The notes: generated by a model from the sequence alone, not told the origin. 38,788 bases of DNA from Pseudogemmobacter humi (GCF_900609055.1 NZ_UXAW01000062.1:1-38788); one strand, 5' to 3'. Numbered from the stretch's first letter, positions 1 through 9,115 are shown. Numbers and translations are program-made.

Positions 1-43
1 TGTCGCGGGCGGTCAGGGTCGGGCGGGCGGGCAAGGGGTTCAC
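1..43 (-). CDS. Possible 5' end of a downstream gene (partial)
   Basis: On the minus strand a GTG at 43-41 overlaps the TGA (42-40) of the glycosyltransferase gene upstream of it. The same GTGA coupling is used elsewhere in this locus. The frame stays open to the window edge and would begin M-N-P-L-P-A-R-P-T-L-T-A-R-D. Only 14 residues are visible, so no family can be assigned. By position it would be another surface-glycan gene. It may equally be chance. Confidence 0.3.
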   Translation of the reverse strand, partial: MNPLPARPTLTARD

Positions 44-1293
44 GCGGGGCCGCTGACCTCATCGGGCAGCCCCCCCGACAAGCCAATGGCGGCGCGGAAA
101 TGGCTGGCAAGCCGCGCGGCCTCGATGTCGATATCGTGCTGTTCCAGCACGGCGGCGCGCGCCTCGTGGCCCATCCGCGCCAGCACATCGACCGGCACCG
201 CGGCGAAATTGCGGATCGCCTGGGCGAGGGCGCGCGCATCGCCCGCGGGCACCAGCCAGCCGGTGCCGGAGGTGACCAGTTCGGGAACCCCGGCGATGGC
301 GCTGGCGATCACCGGGCGGCCGGCGGCGAAAGCCTCCATCACCACCATCGGCAGCCCCTCGGCGAAAGAGGGCAGCACCAGCGCATGCGCCCGCGCCAGA
401 TGATCGCGCACCCCGGTCTCGTCCAGCCAGCCGGTGAGGGTGACGCGCTCTGACAGCCCTGCCGCCGCGATCTGCGCTTCCAGCGCCGGGCGCAGATCGC
501 CGTCGCCGATCAGCGTCAGATGCAGATCGGGCAGCGCGGCCAGCGCCATCGCCTCGATCAGCAGGGGAAAGCCCTTCTGTTCCGACAGCCGCCCGATGGC
601 GACCAGATGGCGCGGCCCCTCGCGCAGGGGCGTGGGGTCGGGGAAGCGCCAGGGCTCGATCCCGCAATGGACGACATGCAGGCTGGGCCAGTCCGCCAGT
701 CCCGACCAGCGGCAAAGCTGCGAGCGCCCGAAGGACGAAATCGCCACCGAGAAATCCGCCCGCGCGATCTTTTCGCCTAAGCTATGCGCCCGCGGCGCGT
801 CGAATTCCTCGGGGCCGTGGGTGGTGAAGGAGAACCCGAGGCCGCCGATCTCGGCCGCCAGCATGGCGACAGTGGCGGAATTGGTGCCGAAATGAGCGTG
901 GATATGCGGCAGACGCAGCTCGTGGCAGCGCCGGGCAACCTCGGCACCCTCCAGCCAGTAGACCAGATGCCTGAGCCGCCCGCCGGTCCCCGGCGCGCCC
1001 CCGGCACCGCGCGCGCCGCAGGAGAGTGCCAGCCGGAGCGCCCGCCAAGCGCTGCGGGGCCTGCGGGCCACGAAGGGCAGGGCGTTGCGGGCCAGCCGCC
1101 ACAGCCCCTGTTTCAGCAGATGCTCGGTGCGGGTGTCCTCGGCGATATCGGCGGCATCGACCAGCCGCTCGCGGTCCGAGCGCATGGCGAAACGATGCAC
1201 CTGCCAGCCCATCCGTTCCAGCGCGTGGATCTCGCGCCGGATGAATGTCTGCGAGGGCAGAGGATAGCTGTTGACCAGATAGGCGAGTTTCAT
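40..1293 (-). CDS. Glycosyltransferase family 4 (GT-B fold)
   Basis: This 417-residue protein is a retaining GT-B glycosyltransferase that should transfer a nucleotide-activated sugar to a lipid-linked glycan at the cytoplasmic face of the inner membrane. It starts with M-K-L-A-Y-L-V-N-S-Y-P, typical of colanic-acid/WcaL-type GT4 enzymes. The C-terminal half has the nucleotide-sugar-binding Rossmann region, with a G-R-L-S-E-Q-K-G-F motif and the EX7E signature in E-G-L-P-M-V-V-M-E-A. The frame is open upstream of the ATG at 1293, antisense to the flippase gene. The family-typical N-terminus and the end of homology-like sequence place the start at 1293. It is divergent from the flippase gene, with 147 bp between them. 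Donor and acceptor sugars cannot be read from sequence. The family call is firm; the specific role is inferred from the neighbours. Confidence 0.9.
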   Translation of the reverse strand: MKLAYLVNSYPLPSQTFIRREIHALERMGWQVHRFAMRSDRERLVDAADIAEDTRTEHLLKQGLWRLARNALPFVARRPRSAWRALRLALSCGARGAGGAPGTGGRLRHLVYWLEGAEVARRCHELRLPHIHAHFGTNSATVAMLAAEIGGLGFSFTTHGPEEFDAPRAHSLGEKIARADFSVAISSFGRSQLCRWSGLADWPSLHVVHCGIEPWRFPDPTPLREGPRHLVAIGRLSEQKGFPLLIEAMALAALPDLHLTLIGDGDLRPALEAQIAAAGLSERVTLTGWLDETGVRDHLARAHALVLPSFAEGLPMVVMEAFAAGRPVIASAIAGVPELVTSGTGWLVPAGDARALAQAIRNFAAVPVDVLARMGHEARAAVLEQHDIDIEAARLASHFRAAIGLSGGLPDEVSGPA

Positions 1294-1440
1294 GAACAGG
1301 GCGCGGCAGCGGATCGGAGGGCAGGATCGGGCGCGCGCCGGGACGTTGCAAGCGCAAAGCCGGGCGGTGCGCGAGATCGGATTGCGGCCGTTGCATCCTC
1401 GCCGTAGCTTGCGGCACGCGAGAGGCGGGAAAGGAAGCCG

Positions 1441-2790
1441 ATGACAGAGGTTCAGACCGGGGGAGGCGGCCTGTTCCGCCGGGCGCTCGGCGGCGGGGCG
1501 GTGGTCGCGGGGGCCTATGCGGTCTCGCAATTCGCGCGGCTGGTGTCGAACCTGATCCTGACGCGGCTGCTGTTCCCCGAAGCCTTCGGCATCATGGCTC
1601 TGGTCTTCGTGGTGCTGCAAGGGCTGCAACTGTTCTCCGACGTGGGGATCGGCCCGGCGATCACCCGCAGCGCGCGGGGTGACGATCCGGCTTTCCTGAA
1701 CACCGCCTGGACGATCAACGTGGTGCGCGGCGCGGCGCTCTGGCTGATCGCCTGCGCGCTGGCCTGGCCGGTGGCCTGGTTCTACGCCGAGCCCTCGCTG
1801 GCAGCCCTGGTGCCGGTGGGCGCGCTCACGTTGCTGATCGGCGGGTTCTTTCCGACGCGGATCGACACCGCCAACCGGCATCTGCTGCTTGGCCGGGTGA
1901 CGCTGCTGGATCTGGCCTCGCAGCTGATCGGCATCGTGGTGATGATCGCCCTCGCGCTGGCGACCGGCTCGATCTGGGCGCTGGTGATCGGCACGGTCCT
2001 GGGCGTGCTGGCGAGGCTGGTCCTGTCCTGGATGTTCCTGCCGGGCGAGGCCAACCGCTTCCACTGGGAGCGCGGCGCGTTGCAGGAGCTGGTGCATTTC
2101 GGCAAATGGATCCTCGTCTCCACCGCCTGCGGGTTCCTGTTGTCGCAGGGCGACAAGGCGATCCTCGGCGCATGGCTGACCATGGGGGAACTGGGCCATT
2201 ACAACATCGGCTTTTTCCTCGCCTCGTTTCCGGTGCTGATGGCGGCGGTGGTGAACGGGCGGATCATGATCCCGCTCTACCGCGATCATCCGCCCGGGAG
2301 TTCGCCCCTGACCGACCGCCGGCTGCGCCTTCTGCGCTACGGGCTGTCGCTGACGACGCTGGTGATGCTGGCGGTGATGGCGGTCAGCGGCGATCTGCTG
2401 GCGCGGATCCTTTACGATGCGCGCTATCACGATGTGGGGATCATCATCACCGCCGTCGCGCTGTCGCAGATGCCGGGCGTGGTGGGGCTGACCTACGACC
2501 AGGCCGCGCTGGCCGCGGGGGACGGGCGCGGGTTCTTCCTGCTCCAGGCCGCGCGGGCGGCGTTGCAGACCGGGGCGCTGCTTGCGGGCACCTGGTATGG
2601 CGGCCTTGGCGGCGCGCTGCTCGGCCTTGGAGCGGCGCTGGCGCTGGCGCATCTGCCCGTCATCGCGCTGGCGCGAAAGCACCGTGCCTGGGACCCGGGC
2701 CACGATCTGATCGCGGGCGGGCTTGCGTTCGTGCTGATCGCCGGTATCAGCTTCTGGCGATGGGATGAACTGGCCGGATTGTTCCGCTGA
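1441..2790 (+). CDS. Wzx-like oligosaccharide flippase (MOP superfamily)
   Basis: This 449-residue integral membrane protein probably flips undecaprenyl-diphosphate-linked oligosaccharide repeat units across the inner membrane. The N-terminus has the pattern of the polysaccharide-biosynthesis branch of the MOP superfamily (G-A-Y-A-V-S-Q-F-A-R-L-V-S-N-L-I-L-T-R-L, then L-F-P-E-A-F-G-I-M-A-L). About a dozen hydrophobic segments follow along its whole length. The length fits the family (roughly 420-500 residues). The ATG at 1441 follows an AAGGAAG ribosome site at 1431-1437. The rhamnose operon begins 20 bp after its stop, so it probably leads a flippase-rfbCBDA transcript. The family is clear; the exact cargo is inferred. 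Confidence 0.9.
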   Translation: MTEVQTGGGGLFRRALGGGAVVAGAYAVSQFARLVSNLILTRLLFPEAFGIMALVFVVLQGLQLFSDVGIGPAITRSARGDDPAFLNTAWTINVVRGAALWLIACALAWPVAWFYAEPSLAALVPVGALTLLIGGFFPTRIDTANRHLLLGRVTLLDLASQLIGIVVMIALALATGSIWALVIGTVLGVLARLVLSWMFLPGEANRFHWERGALQELVHFGKWILVSTACGFLLSQGDKAILGAWLTMGELGHYNIGFFLASFPVLMAAVVNGRIMIPLYRDHPPGSSPLTDRRLRLLRYGLSLTTLVMLAVMAVSGDLLARILYDARYHDVGIIITAVALSQMPGVVGLTYDQAALAAGDGRGFFLLQAARAALQTGALLAGTWYGGLGGALLGLGAALALAHLPVIALARKHRAWDPGHDLIAGGLAFVLIAGISFWRWDELAGLFR

Positions 2791-2810
2791 TCCCGAGGAG
2801 AGTGCCGAGT

Positions 2811-3374
2811 ATGCAGACCGAACCGACCGCCCTGCCCGAAGTGATCCTCGTGACACCGCCGCGCTTCGGCGATGCCCGTGGCTGGTTTTCCGAGACCTTC
2901 AACGCGGCGCGGATGTCTGCGGCGGGGCTGGATGCGCCTTGGGTGCAGGACAACCACTCGTTTTCCGCCGCGCAGGGCACGTTGCGCGGGCTACACTACC
3001 AGGCGCCGCCCCGCGCCCAGGACAAGCTGGTGCGCTGCTCGCGCGGCGCGATCCTCGACGTGGCGGTGGATTTCCGCGCGGGCTCGCCCCGGTTCGGCAA
3101 ATGGGTGGCGGTGGAGCTGTCGGCGGAAAACGGCCGGCAGCTTTTGATCCCGAAAGGCTTCCTGCACGGTTTCGTCACCCTGACCCCGGATACCGAAGTG
3201 CAATACAAATGCAGCGATTTCTATTCGCCCGAACATGACGGCGCGGTCCGCTGGGATGACCCTGAGATCGGCATCGACTGGGGCGTCGCCGCGCCGGTCC
3301 TGTCCGACAAGGACCGCGCCGCGCCCTTGCTGCGCGATGCGCCGCGCCCGTTCCTCTGGGAGGGGGCCGCGTGA
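2811..3374 (+). CDS. rfbC: dTDP-4-dehydrorhamnose 3,5-epimerase
   Basis: RfbC/RmlC converts dTDP-4-dehydro-6-deoxy-D-glucose to dTDP-4-dehydro-L-rhamnose, the third step of dTDP-L-rhamnose synthesis in the cytoplasm. The 187-residue cupin has the signature R-G-L-H-Y-Q with catalytic His62, the F-S-E-T-F strand near residue 26, and I-P-K-G-F-L-H-G-F around 113-121. Its length matches the family (about 180-190). A GTG three codons upstream (2802) is in frame, but the AGGAG at 2796-2800 is only 1 nt from it and 10 nt from the ATG at 2811, so 2811 is chosen. The stop overlaps the GTG start of rfbB, so the two genes are translationally coupled. Confidence 0.95.
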   Translation: MQTEPTALPEVILVTPPRFGDARGWFSETFNAARMSAAGLDAPWVQDNHSFSAAQGTLRGLHYQAPPRAQDKLVRCSRGAILDVAVDFRAGSPRFGKWVAVELSAENGRQLLIPKGFLHGFVTLTPDTEVQYKCSDFYSPEHDGAVRWDDPEIGIDWGVAAPVLSDKDRAAPLLRDAPRPFLWEGAA

Positions 3375-4420
3375 AGATCCTTGTGACCGGAGGGGCGGGG
3401 TTCATCGGTTCCGCCGTGGTGCGGCTGGCGGTCTCGCGCGGGCATAGGGTGGTCAACCTCGACGCGCTGACCTATGCGGCTTGCCTCGAAAACGTCGCCC
3501 CCGTGGCGGACAGCCCGCTCTACGCTTTCGAGCATGCCGACATCCGCGACCGCGCGGCGCTGGACCGGATCTTCGCCGCGCACCGCCCCGATGCGGTGAT
3601 GCACCTGGCGGCGGAAAGCCATGTCGACCGTTCGATCGACGGGCCCGGCGATTTCGTCGAGACCAATATCACCGGCACCTACAACATGCTGGAAGCCGCC
3701 CGCGCCTTCTGGACCCGCGAGGGGCGGCCGGCGGGGTTCCGCTTCCACCATATCTCGACGGATGAGGTGTTCGGCTCACTGCCCGCGGACCCTGCGGTGA
3801 AGTTCACCGAGGATACGCCCTACGATCCGCGCTCGCCCTATTCGGCGTCGAAAGCGGCGTCGGACCATCTGGTCCGGGCGTGGCACGAGACCTACGGCCT
3901 GCCGGTGGTGCTGACGAATTGCTCGAACAATTACGGCCCGTATCACTTCCCCGAAAAGCTGATCCCGGTGGTGATCCTGAACGCTCTGGCCGGCAAGCCG
4001 CTGCCAGTCTACGGCACCGGCGCGAACATCCGCGACTGGCTTTACGTCGAGGATCACGCCGACGCGCTTTTGCTGGTGGTCGAGAAGGGCGCTCTGGGCC
4101 GCAGCTACAACATCGGCGGCGAGAATGAACGCACCAACCTGGATCTGGTGAAGGCTCTCTGCGCAATCCTTGACCGCAAACGGCCCAAAGCCGCGGGCAG
4201 CTACGCAGATCAGATCACCTTTGTCACTGATCGCCCCGGCCATGATGCGCGCTATGCCATCGACCCCGGGCGCATCCGCGAGGAACTCGGCTGGCGTCCC
4301 TCGGTCACGGTCGAGGAGGGGCTGGAGCGCACCGTTCAGTGGTATCTCGACAATGAGGTCTGGTGGCGCCCGCTGCTCGCGCGCAAGGGCGTGGGCGAGA
4401 GGCTGGGGGTCAAGGCATGA
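3371..4420 (+). CDS. rfbB: dTDP-glucose 4,6-dehydratase
   Basis: RfbB/RmlB is the NAD-dependent extended SDR enzyme that turns dTDP-glucose into dTDP-4-dehydro-6-deoxyglucose, step two of the rhamnose pathway. Visible motifs are the nucleotide-binding G-G-A-G-F-I-G at 7-13, the catalytic T130-D131-E132 triplet that marks RmlB among SDRs, and the YxxxK pair Tyr157/Lys161. The 349-residue length is normal. Translation starts at GTG 3371, overlapping the rfbC stop by four bases (GTGA), and ends overlapping the rfbD start (ATGA). The four rhamnose genes therefore form one tightly coupled operon. Confidence 0.96.
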   Translation: MKILVTGGAGFIGSAVVRLAVSRGHRVVNLDALTYAACLENVAPVADSPLYAFEHADIRDRAALDRIFAAHRPDAVMHLAAESHVDRSIDGPGDFVETNITGTYNMLEAARAFWTREGRPAGFRFHHISTDEVFGSLPADPAVKFTEDTPYDPRSPYSASKAASDHLVRAWHETYGLPVVLTNCSNNYGPYHFPEKLIPVVILNALAGKPLPVYGTGANIRDWLYVEDHADALLLVVEKGALGRSYNIGGENERTNLDLVKALCAILDRKRPKAAGSYADQITFVTDRPGHDARYAIDPGRIREELGWRPSVTVEEGLERTVQWYLDNEVWWRPLLARKGVGERLGVKA

Positions 4421-5262
4421 AGCTCATGGTGTTCGGCAGGACCGGCCAGGTCGCGACGGAACTGGCGCGGCGCGCGCCGGAGGCGCGGTTCCTCGGCCGC
4501 GACGTGGCGGATCTCATGGACCCCGCCGCCTGCGCCGCCGCGATCCGGGCGCAGCGGCCCGATGCGGTGATCAACGCCGCCGCCTGGACCGCGGTGGACA
4601 AGGCCGAGGCTGACGAGGCCGCGGCGACCGTGGTGAACGGCGAGGCCCCCGCCGCCATGGCCCGGGCCTGCGCGGACCTCGGCATCCCCTTCCTGCATGT
4701 CTCGACCGATTACGTCTTCGCCGGCGAGGGCGAGGCCCCGTTCCGCCCCGAAGATCCGGTCGCGCCGCTCGGCGCCTATGGCCGCTCCAAGCTGAAAGGC
4801 GAGGAAGGCGTGCGCGCGGCCGGGGGGGCGCATCTGATCCTGCGCACCTCCTGGGTGTTCTCGGCCCATGGCGCGAATTTCGTGAAAACCATGCTGCGGC
4901 TCGGGCGCGAGCGCGAGGCGCTGAACGTGGTCGCCGACCAGCACGGCGGCCCGACCCCGGCCGCGGCCATCGCCGATGCGCTGCTGAGCGCCGCCGCGCA
5001 GATGGCTGCGGGCGCGCCCGGCGGGACGCATCATTTCTCGGGCGCCCCTGACACGACCTGGGCGGATTTCGCCGCGGCGATCATGGAGCAGGCGGGGCTC
5101 TCCTGCCGCATCGACCGGATCGCGACCGCCGATTACCCGACGCCCGCGCGCCGCCCGCTGAATTCGCGGCTGGACTGTTCCGCGCTGGAAGCGGCGTTCG
5201 CGATCCCCCGTCCCGACTGGCGGCAGGGTCTGGCTGAGGTGGTGAAGGAGTTGACGGTATGA
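4417..5262 (+). CDS. rfbD: dTDP-4-dehydrorhamnose reductase
   Basis: RfbD/RmlD reduces dTDP-4-dehydro-L-rhamnose to dTDP-L-rhamnose with NAD(P)H, the last step of the pathway. The 281-residue SDR has the N-terminal dinucleotide-binding pattern G-R-T-G-Q-V-A, the S-T-D-Y-V-F motif at 96-101 and the catalytic pair Tyr121/Lys125 in Y-G-R-S-K. An in-frame start 18 codons upstream lies inside rfbB. The ATG at 4417 is preferred because it overlaps the rfbB stop (ATGA) and gives the normal N-terminus M-K-L-M-V-F-G. It ends overlapping rfbA by four bases. Confidence 0.95.
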   Translation: MKLMVFGRTGQVATELARRAPEARFLGRDVADLMDPAACAAAIRAQRPDAVINAAAWTAVDKAEADEAAATVVNGEAPAAMARACADLGIPFLHVSTDYVFAGEGEAPFRPEDPVAPLGAYGRSKLKGEEGVRAAGGAHLILRTSWVFSAHGANFVKTMLRLGREREALNVVADQHGGPTPAAAIADALLSAAAQMAAGAPGGTHHFSGAPDTTWADFAAAIMEQAGLSCRIDRIATADYPTPARRPLNSRLDCSALEAAFAIPRPDWRQGLAEVVKELTV

Positions 5263-6137
5263 CGCGCAAAGGGATCATTCTGGCTGGCGGATCGGGCACC
5301 AGGCTTTACCCGATCACCATGGGCGTCTCGAAACAGCTTCTGCCGCTCTACGACAAGCCGATGATCTATTATCCGCTCTCGGTGCTGATGCTGGGGGGCA
5401 TCCGCGAGATCGCCATCATCACCACGCCCGAGGATCAGTGCCAGTTCCAGCGGCTGATGGGCGACGGCAGCCAGTGGGGGCTGCGGCTGGAATGGATCGT
5501 CCAGCCCTCGCCCGACGGTCTCGCCCAGGCCTATCTGCTGGCGGCTGATTTCCTTGCCGGGGCGCCCTCGGCCATGGTCCTGGGCGACAATATCTTCTTC
5601 GGCCACGGCCTGCCCGATGTGTTGGCGCAGGCGTCAGTGCGCGAGCACGGCGGCACGGTCTTCGGCTATCACGTCGCCGACCCCGAGCGTTACGGCGTGG
5701 TGGATTTCGACGAGAACGGCAATGTCCGCGCCATCGTCGAGAAACCCGCGCAGCCGCCGTCGCATTTCGCCGTGACCGGGCTTTATTTCCTCGACGGCCG
5801 CGCGCCCGAACTGGCGGCGCGGGTGAAGCCTTCGGCCCGGGGCGAACTGGAGATCGCCGATCTGCTGGAGATCTACCGCGCCGAGGGCAGCCTCAGGGTC
5901 GAACGGATGGGCCGCGGTTATGCCTGGCTTGACACCGGCACCCATGCCAGCCTGCTGGACGCGGGGAATTTCGTGCGCACGCTGACATTGCGCCAGGGCC
6001 TTCAGGTCGGCTCGCCCGACGAGATCGCCTTCCGCCAGGGCTGGATCAGCCGCGAGGCGCTGATCGGGCGGGCGAAGCTGTTCGGCAAGAACGATTACGG
6101 CCGTTACCTCGCCGGACTGGACGACGATCCGGTCTGA
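5259..6137 (+). CDS. rfbA: Glucose-1-phosphate thymidylyltransferase
   Basis: RfbA/RmlA makes dTDP-glucose from glucose-1-phosphate and dTTP, the first and usually feedback-regulated step of dTDP-L-rhamnose synthesis. The 292-residue protein has the nucleotidyltransferase signature G-G-S-G-T-R-L-Y-P at 10-18, then S-K-Q-L-L-P-L-Y-D-K-P-M-I-Y-Y-P, which is diagnostic of the short RmlA class. It is the last gene of the overlapping rfbCBDA set. A palindrome-rich spacer follows it. The enzyme call is very secure. That rhamnose enters the local glycan is inferred from clustering with the flippase and glycosyltransferases. Confidence 0.96.
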   Translation: MTRKGIILAGGSGTRLYPITMGVSKQLLPLYDKPMIYYPLSVLMLGGIREIAIITTPEDQCQFQRLMGDGSQWGLRLEWIVQPSPDGLAQAYLLAADFLAGAPSAMVLGDNIFFGHGLPDVLAQASVREHGGTVFGYHVADPERYGVVDFDENGNVRAIVEKPAQPPSHFAVTGLYFLDGRAPELAARVKPSARGELEIADLLEIYRAEGSLRVERMGRGYAWLDTGTHASLLDAGNFVRTLTLRQGLQVGSPDEIAFRQGWISREALIGRAKLFGKNDYGRYLAGLDDDPV

Positions 6138-6185
6138 CGCCCGCGCTAAACATTTGTTAACCGGTAGGCGTCAAATTCCAAAAAT

Positions 6186-6228
6186 ACATTGGGCAATGTT
6201 TTGTTTTCCGGCACAATGGCGGAAAACA
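6186..6228. promoter_or_regulatory. Cluster of two perfect inverted repeats before a small gene
   Basis: Between rfbA and the next small gene lie two adjacent palindromes. The first is ACATTG-gg-CAATGT (6186-6199). The second is TGTTTTCCG (6202-6210) with CGGAAAACA (6220-6228), separated by 9 nt. Neither is followed by a T-run, so they look more like operators or an mRNA structure than an intrinsic terminator. An AT-rich GTTAAC-containing stretch sits just upstream. Function is inferred; no known regulator site was recognised. Confidence 0.45.
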
Positions 6229-6252
6229 GAACACAATGGGGCGCAGGGGCGG

Positions 6253-6423
6253 ATGCTGGCAGGAAAGATTTTCGTTTCGATTGTCGTGGCGGCGGTGTCG
6301 CTGGCGGTTTCGGTCCTGACGGGCCAGCCGCCGCTGGCCTGGCCTTTCGCTTACAGCCTCGCGGGGGTGGTCAGCCTGCTCGCGCTGGTGTTGATGCAGA
6401 TCCGGCAGCACAATCCGGCCTGA
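6253..6423 (+). CDS. Small two-helix membrane protein, unknown function
   Basis: This 56-residue hydrophobic protein starts M-L-A-G-K-I-F-V-S-I-V-V-A-A-V-S-L and appears to have two membrane helices, about residues 5-22 and 31-49, with a short charged tail. The frame is open for another 33 codons upstream. The ATG at 6253 follows an AGGGGCGG purine-rich site and begins directly with a membrane helix, whereas the upstream extension covers the palindromes at 6186-6228. It lies between rfbA and the exoY-like gene on the same strand. I do not recognise a family. A helper of the glycan machinery is possible from context only. Confidence 0.5.
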   Translation: MLAGKIFVSIVVAAVSLAVSVLTGQPPLAWPFAYSLAGVVSLLALVLMQIRQHNPA

Positions 6424-6829
6424 GCGGCGTCCCGCCGGGTTGTCGCTCCTTTGGAAACCCGGAGCCGCCGGTCTCTGCGGCGTCGCTGTCCGGGGTGGGG
6501 CGGCCGCCACCGCGAATCATGCCTCGCCTCTAAGGCGCGCAGAGGTTTCGCGCGCAATCCTCGGTTGTTTTGGCGCCGCACGGTAAGATCCCATTGCATT
6601 GCTATGGCAAAATTCGATTTGGATGATGGCGGAATTGTGGTGAACGGGTGGTGTCTCCCATAGCCCGGCCCAGGGCGATCCGCTAGAATCCCCGATGGGG
6701 CCATTCGGTAAGAGTTCTGATCATGTATGATAATTTTCATCCGGCGGGTGTGCGGAGGGTGGCAGGCTCGCGCCCTTGTCATGGGTGCGCGGCCGTGAAA
6801 TTGCCACATTTGTTGATCGGCCGCTGACA
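6424..6829. other. 406-bp intergenic region before the exoY-like gene
   Basis: No convincing coding frame was found. The stretch becomes less GC-rich toward its right half. It contains GGAATTGTGG at 6631-6640, a motif whose core GAATTGTGG recurs upstream of the PKS gene (13750-13758). It also contains a TATGATAAT-like -10 element (6726-6734) with only a weak -35 (TTCGGT, 6704-6709), about 95 nt upstream of the chosen start. It probably carries the promoter and regulatory leader of the initiating glycosyltransferase gene. Confidence 0.4.
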
Positions 6830-7549
6830 ATGTCGGTCATCATGAACGAACAGACCAAGGCCGGCGGGCAGGTCCGTGTCCAGGCGGTTCCGATGCCGCT
6901 GAGCCCGCCGGAGCGCGGGCTGGTGCGGGTGCCGCGGCGCGGCGGGGTCTACCGCAATGTCTTCAAACGCGCCTTCGACATCCTGGCCATCCTCGCGACG
7001 CTGCCGGTGGTGGTTCCGGTGATCCTCGGCCTTGCCGTGATCGTCGCGCGTGAGGGCGGGCGCCCGTTCTACAGCCAGCTTCGGGTCGGTCGCGGCGGCA
7101 GATCCTTTCGGATGTGGAAGCTGCGCTCGATGGTGACCGATGCCGATCAGCGGATGGAAGCCTATCTCGAAGCCAATCCCGAGGCGCGGGCGGAATGGGA
7201 CAGGACGCAGAAGCTGCGCAACGATCCGCGCATCACCCGATTCGGTCATTTCCTGCGCCGCTCGTCGCTGGACGAACTGCCGCAGCTCTGGAATGTGCTG
7301 CGCGGCGACATGAGCCTGGTCGGCCCGCGCCCGATGATGCTGAACCAGCGCGAGATCTACCCGGGCAAGGCTTATTACGCCTTGCGCCCCGGGGTGACGG
7401 GCTATTGGCAGACCGCCGGGCGCAACCGCACCAGCTTTGAGGCGCGGGCGGAATACGACGCGATCTATGACGAGAACCTGACGCTGGCGACCGATCTCGG
7501 CATCCTCGCCCGCACCATCACCGTGGTGCTGAAAGGCACCGGCTGCTGA
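6830..7549 (+). CDS. ExoY/WcaJ-type initiating phosphoglycosyltransferase
   Basis: This monotopic bacterial sugar transferase would start each repeat unit by moving a sugar phosphate from a UDP-sugar to undecaprenyl phosphate. It has the N-terminal K-R-A-F-D-I-L-A-I-L region leading into one membrane helix (about residues 45-65). It then has the family blocks R-M-W-K-L-R-S-M, S-S-L-D-E-L-P-Q-L-W-N-V-L and G-D-M-S-L-V-G-P-R-P, and the C-terminal R-P-G-V-T-G-Y-W-Q block. At 239 residues it resembles ExoY/Pss-type single-domain enzymes rather than the long WcaJ/WbaP forms. In-frame alternatives are TTG 6776 and ATG 6842. ATG 6830 is chosen, but no strong ribosome site decides between them. The sugar (galactose or glucose) cannot be told from sequence. 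Confidence 0.92.
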   Translation: MSVIMNEQTKAGGQVRVQAVPMPLSPPERGLVRVPRRGGVYRNVFKRAFDILAILATLPVVVPVILGLAVIVAREGGRPFYSQLRVGRGGRSFRMWKLRSMVTDADQRMEAYLEANPEARAEWDRTQKLRNDPRITRFGHFLRRSSLDELPQLWNVLRGDMSLVGPRPMMLNQREIYPGKAYYALRPGVTGYWQTAGRNRTSFEARAEYDAIYDENLTLATDLGILARTITVVLKGTGC

Positions 7550-7551
7550 GA

Positions 7552-7571
7552 CGGGGGCGGACGTGCCCCCG
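7552..7571 (+). terminator. GC-rich hairpin just after the exoY-like gene
   Basis: CGGGGGC (7552-7558) and GCCCCCG (7565-7571) form a 7-bp stem with a 6-nt loop, starting 2 nt after the stop codon. No T-run follows. It could be a weak terminator or a 3' stabilising hairpin. Confidence 0.5.
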
Positions 7572-7858
7572 CGGCGCGGGGCTCGCAGCCACTGACGGCG
7601 ATCTCGCCGGCACGACCCAGACCACCCGTCGCCGACAAGGCTTTCCCTTCGTTCACAGTCGCGGACAGGGGAGCAGTTTTCAGATCGTCTGTGCCCGGGC
7701 TTGCTGCCGGGGATTTGCCACCGCCCGCAGGCTGGCATCCGGTCATGATACCGGCAGGCAGAGTCACTCCCGTTGTGATCTCCTGCCGTCAGACGCAGGC
7801 GGAGCCCCGCCGCGCTCAGGGGCGGCGCGCGGGTTTCCGGCCGGAGCGCGTGACAGGC
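7572..7858. other. Convergent intergenic spacer
   Basis: Spacer between the plus-strand exoY-like gene and the minus-strand Wzz-like gene, both of which end here. The plus-strand frame that runs through it is an antisense shadow of the Wzz-like gene. Only weak short inverted repeats are visible, such as CCGGT/ACCGG near 7740. I see no gene. Confidence 0.5.
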
Positions 7859-9115
7859 TCAGCCGCCCACCGCCAGCCTGCGCCGGGTCTTGCCTTCGCT
7901 CAGATCCAGTTCGGGAATGGCGATGATCGGCCGCAGCCCCAGTTCACGCTCCATCTGCGCCGAGGTGCGGATCACCGGCCGCATCAGATCCAGCAGGAAG
8001 CCGAGCACCAGCCCGAAAAGCCCCCCCGCCAGCGCGCCCGCCAGCACCAGCATCCGGCGCTTCGGGCCGGTGGGATGCTCGGGCGTCAGCGCGCGGTCGA
8101 GTATGGCGAAACGCTCGCCCTGCTGCAATTCGGCCAGCCGCAGCGCCGATTCCGCCTCGGCCAGCGCGCTGTTGGTGGCGTCGAAATTGCGCTTCATCTG
8201 TTCGAGACTGCGCTCCAGATCCGCCAGGTCGCGCTGCACCGCGGGCACCCCGGCCAGCGCGGTCTGCAATCCCTCGCGCTGCGCCGTCATCGCGCTCTTT
8301 TGCAGGTTCAGCGTCGCGGCCAGGTCGTCCAGCTCGCGCAGGCGCTGGCGGTCGGTCGGGCGCAGATTCTCGCGCTGGCTCAGCTGGCGGCGTTCCTCGG
8401 CCAGCGCCACCAGTTGCTGATCCAGCGCGCGGATATCGTTGCCGATGGCGACCAGCTCTTCCTGGATCGCTCCGGTCGAGGGCGGCAGGGAATTGGCGTG
8501 AGTGCCGCGGAAGGCGGCGATCCGGGCCTCTTGCCCGCGGATTTCCGCCTCGATCGCGGCCAGTTTGCCGGCATGGAAGGCGTGGTTGTCGCGCGCCCGG
8601 GTAATCTGGCCCGAGGCCGACATGTCCAGCACGCTTTGCGCCAGATCGTTGGCGATGCGGGCGGCCAGCACGGCATCGGTGAAGGTGACGTTGATCACGA
8701 TGGCCGAAACCGGCACCGCAAGGCCGTAGGTCGGCTCGCCGGTGCCATGGATGGTGTGGAAGCCGATGGCCTCGCGCAGGATCTGCACCTTTTGGTCGGT
8801 GGACAGCGCGGGCTGATCGGCGAACAGGCCGTGACGTTCCGCGATCGCGATCAGGTTCTGCCGCGTGGTCAGCCGGTGGCGCACCGATTGCAGCATCTGG
8901 AGCGCCTCGGCCCCCGGTCCCGCATCCGGGGTCAGCGCGGCGCCGCTGACCTGGGCGCCCTGCACCTCGATCGAGGCCGAGGCGGTGTAAAGATGCGGCC
9001 GTTGCAGCGCATACAGCGCGGCGAGAAGGGCACAGAGGCACATCGTGCCGAGGATGACCCTGTGGCGGCGCCAGAAGAAGGCGATCAGATCGCCGAGGGT
9101 CTGGATATGGCCCAT
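7859..9115 (-). CDS. Wzz/GumC-like polysaccharide co-polymerase
   Basis: This inner-membrane chain-length determinant is expected to work with a Wzy polymerase to set polymer length and feed export. The 418-residue protein has a first membrane helix at about 17-40, a long periplasmic region rich in heptad-like Leu/Ala/Glu (coiled coil, about 170-320), and a proline-containing P-E-H-P-T-G-P-K-R approach to a second helix. A short cytoplasmic tail follows. This is the PCP family layout. The frame is open farther upstream into the next gene. The ATG at 9115 is chosen because it overlaps the preceding gene's stop (TGATG) and begins with the usual short cytosolic segment. The kinase-like domain often fused to such proteins in proteobacteria is a separate gene here. 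Confidence 0.9.
   Translation of the reverse strand: MGHIQTLGDLIAFFWRRHRVILGTMCLCALLAALYALQRPHLYTASASIEVQGAQVSGAALTPDAGPGAEALQMLQSVRHRLTTRQNLIAIAERHGLFADQPALSTDQKVQILREAIGFHTIHGTGEPTYGLAVPVSAIVINVTFTDAVLAARIANDLAQSVLDMSASGQITRARDNHAFHAGKLAAIEAEIRGQEARIAAFRGTHANSLPPSTGAIQEELVAIGNDIRALDQQLVALAEERRQLSQRENLRPTDRQRLRELDDLAATLNLQKSAMTAQREGLQTALAGVPAVQRDLADLERSLEQMKRNFDATNSALAEAESALRLAELQQGERFAILDRALTPEHPTGPKRRMLVLAGALAGGLFGLVLGFLLDLMRPVIRTSAQMERELGLRPIIAIPELDLSEGKTRRRLAVGG

Noticed and set aside
1294-2856. Upstream extension of the GT4 frame, suggesting a 938-residue fusion
   Set aside because: The extra N-terminal part is antisense to the flippase gene and low complexity; the normal GT4 start is at 1293.
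6154-6252. Longer form of the small membrane protein starting at 6154
   Set aside because: The extension covers two palindromes, has atypical composition, and lacks a ribosome site; ATG 6253 leads straight into a membrane helix.
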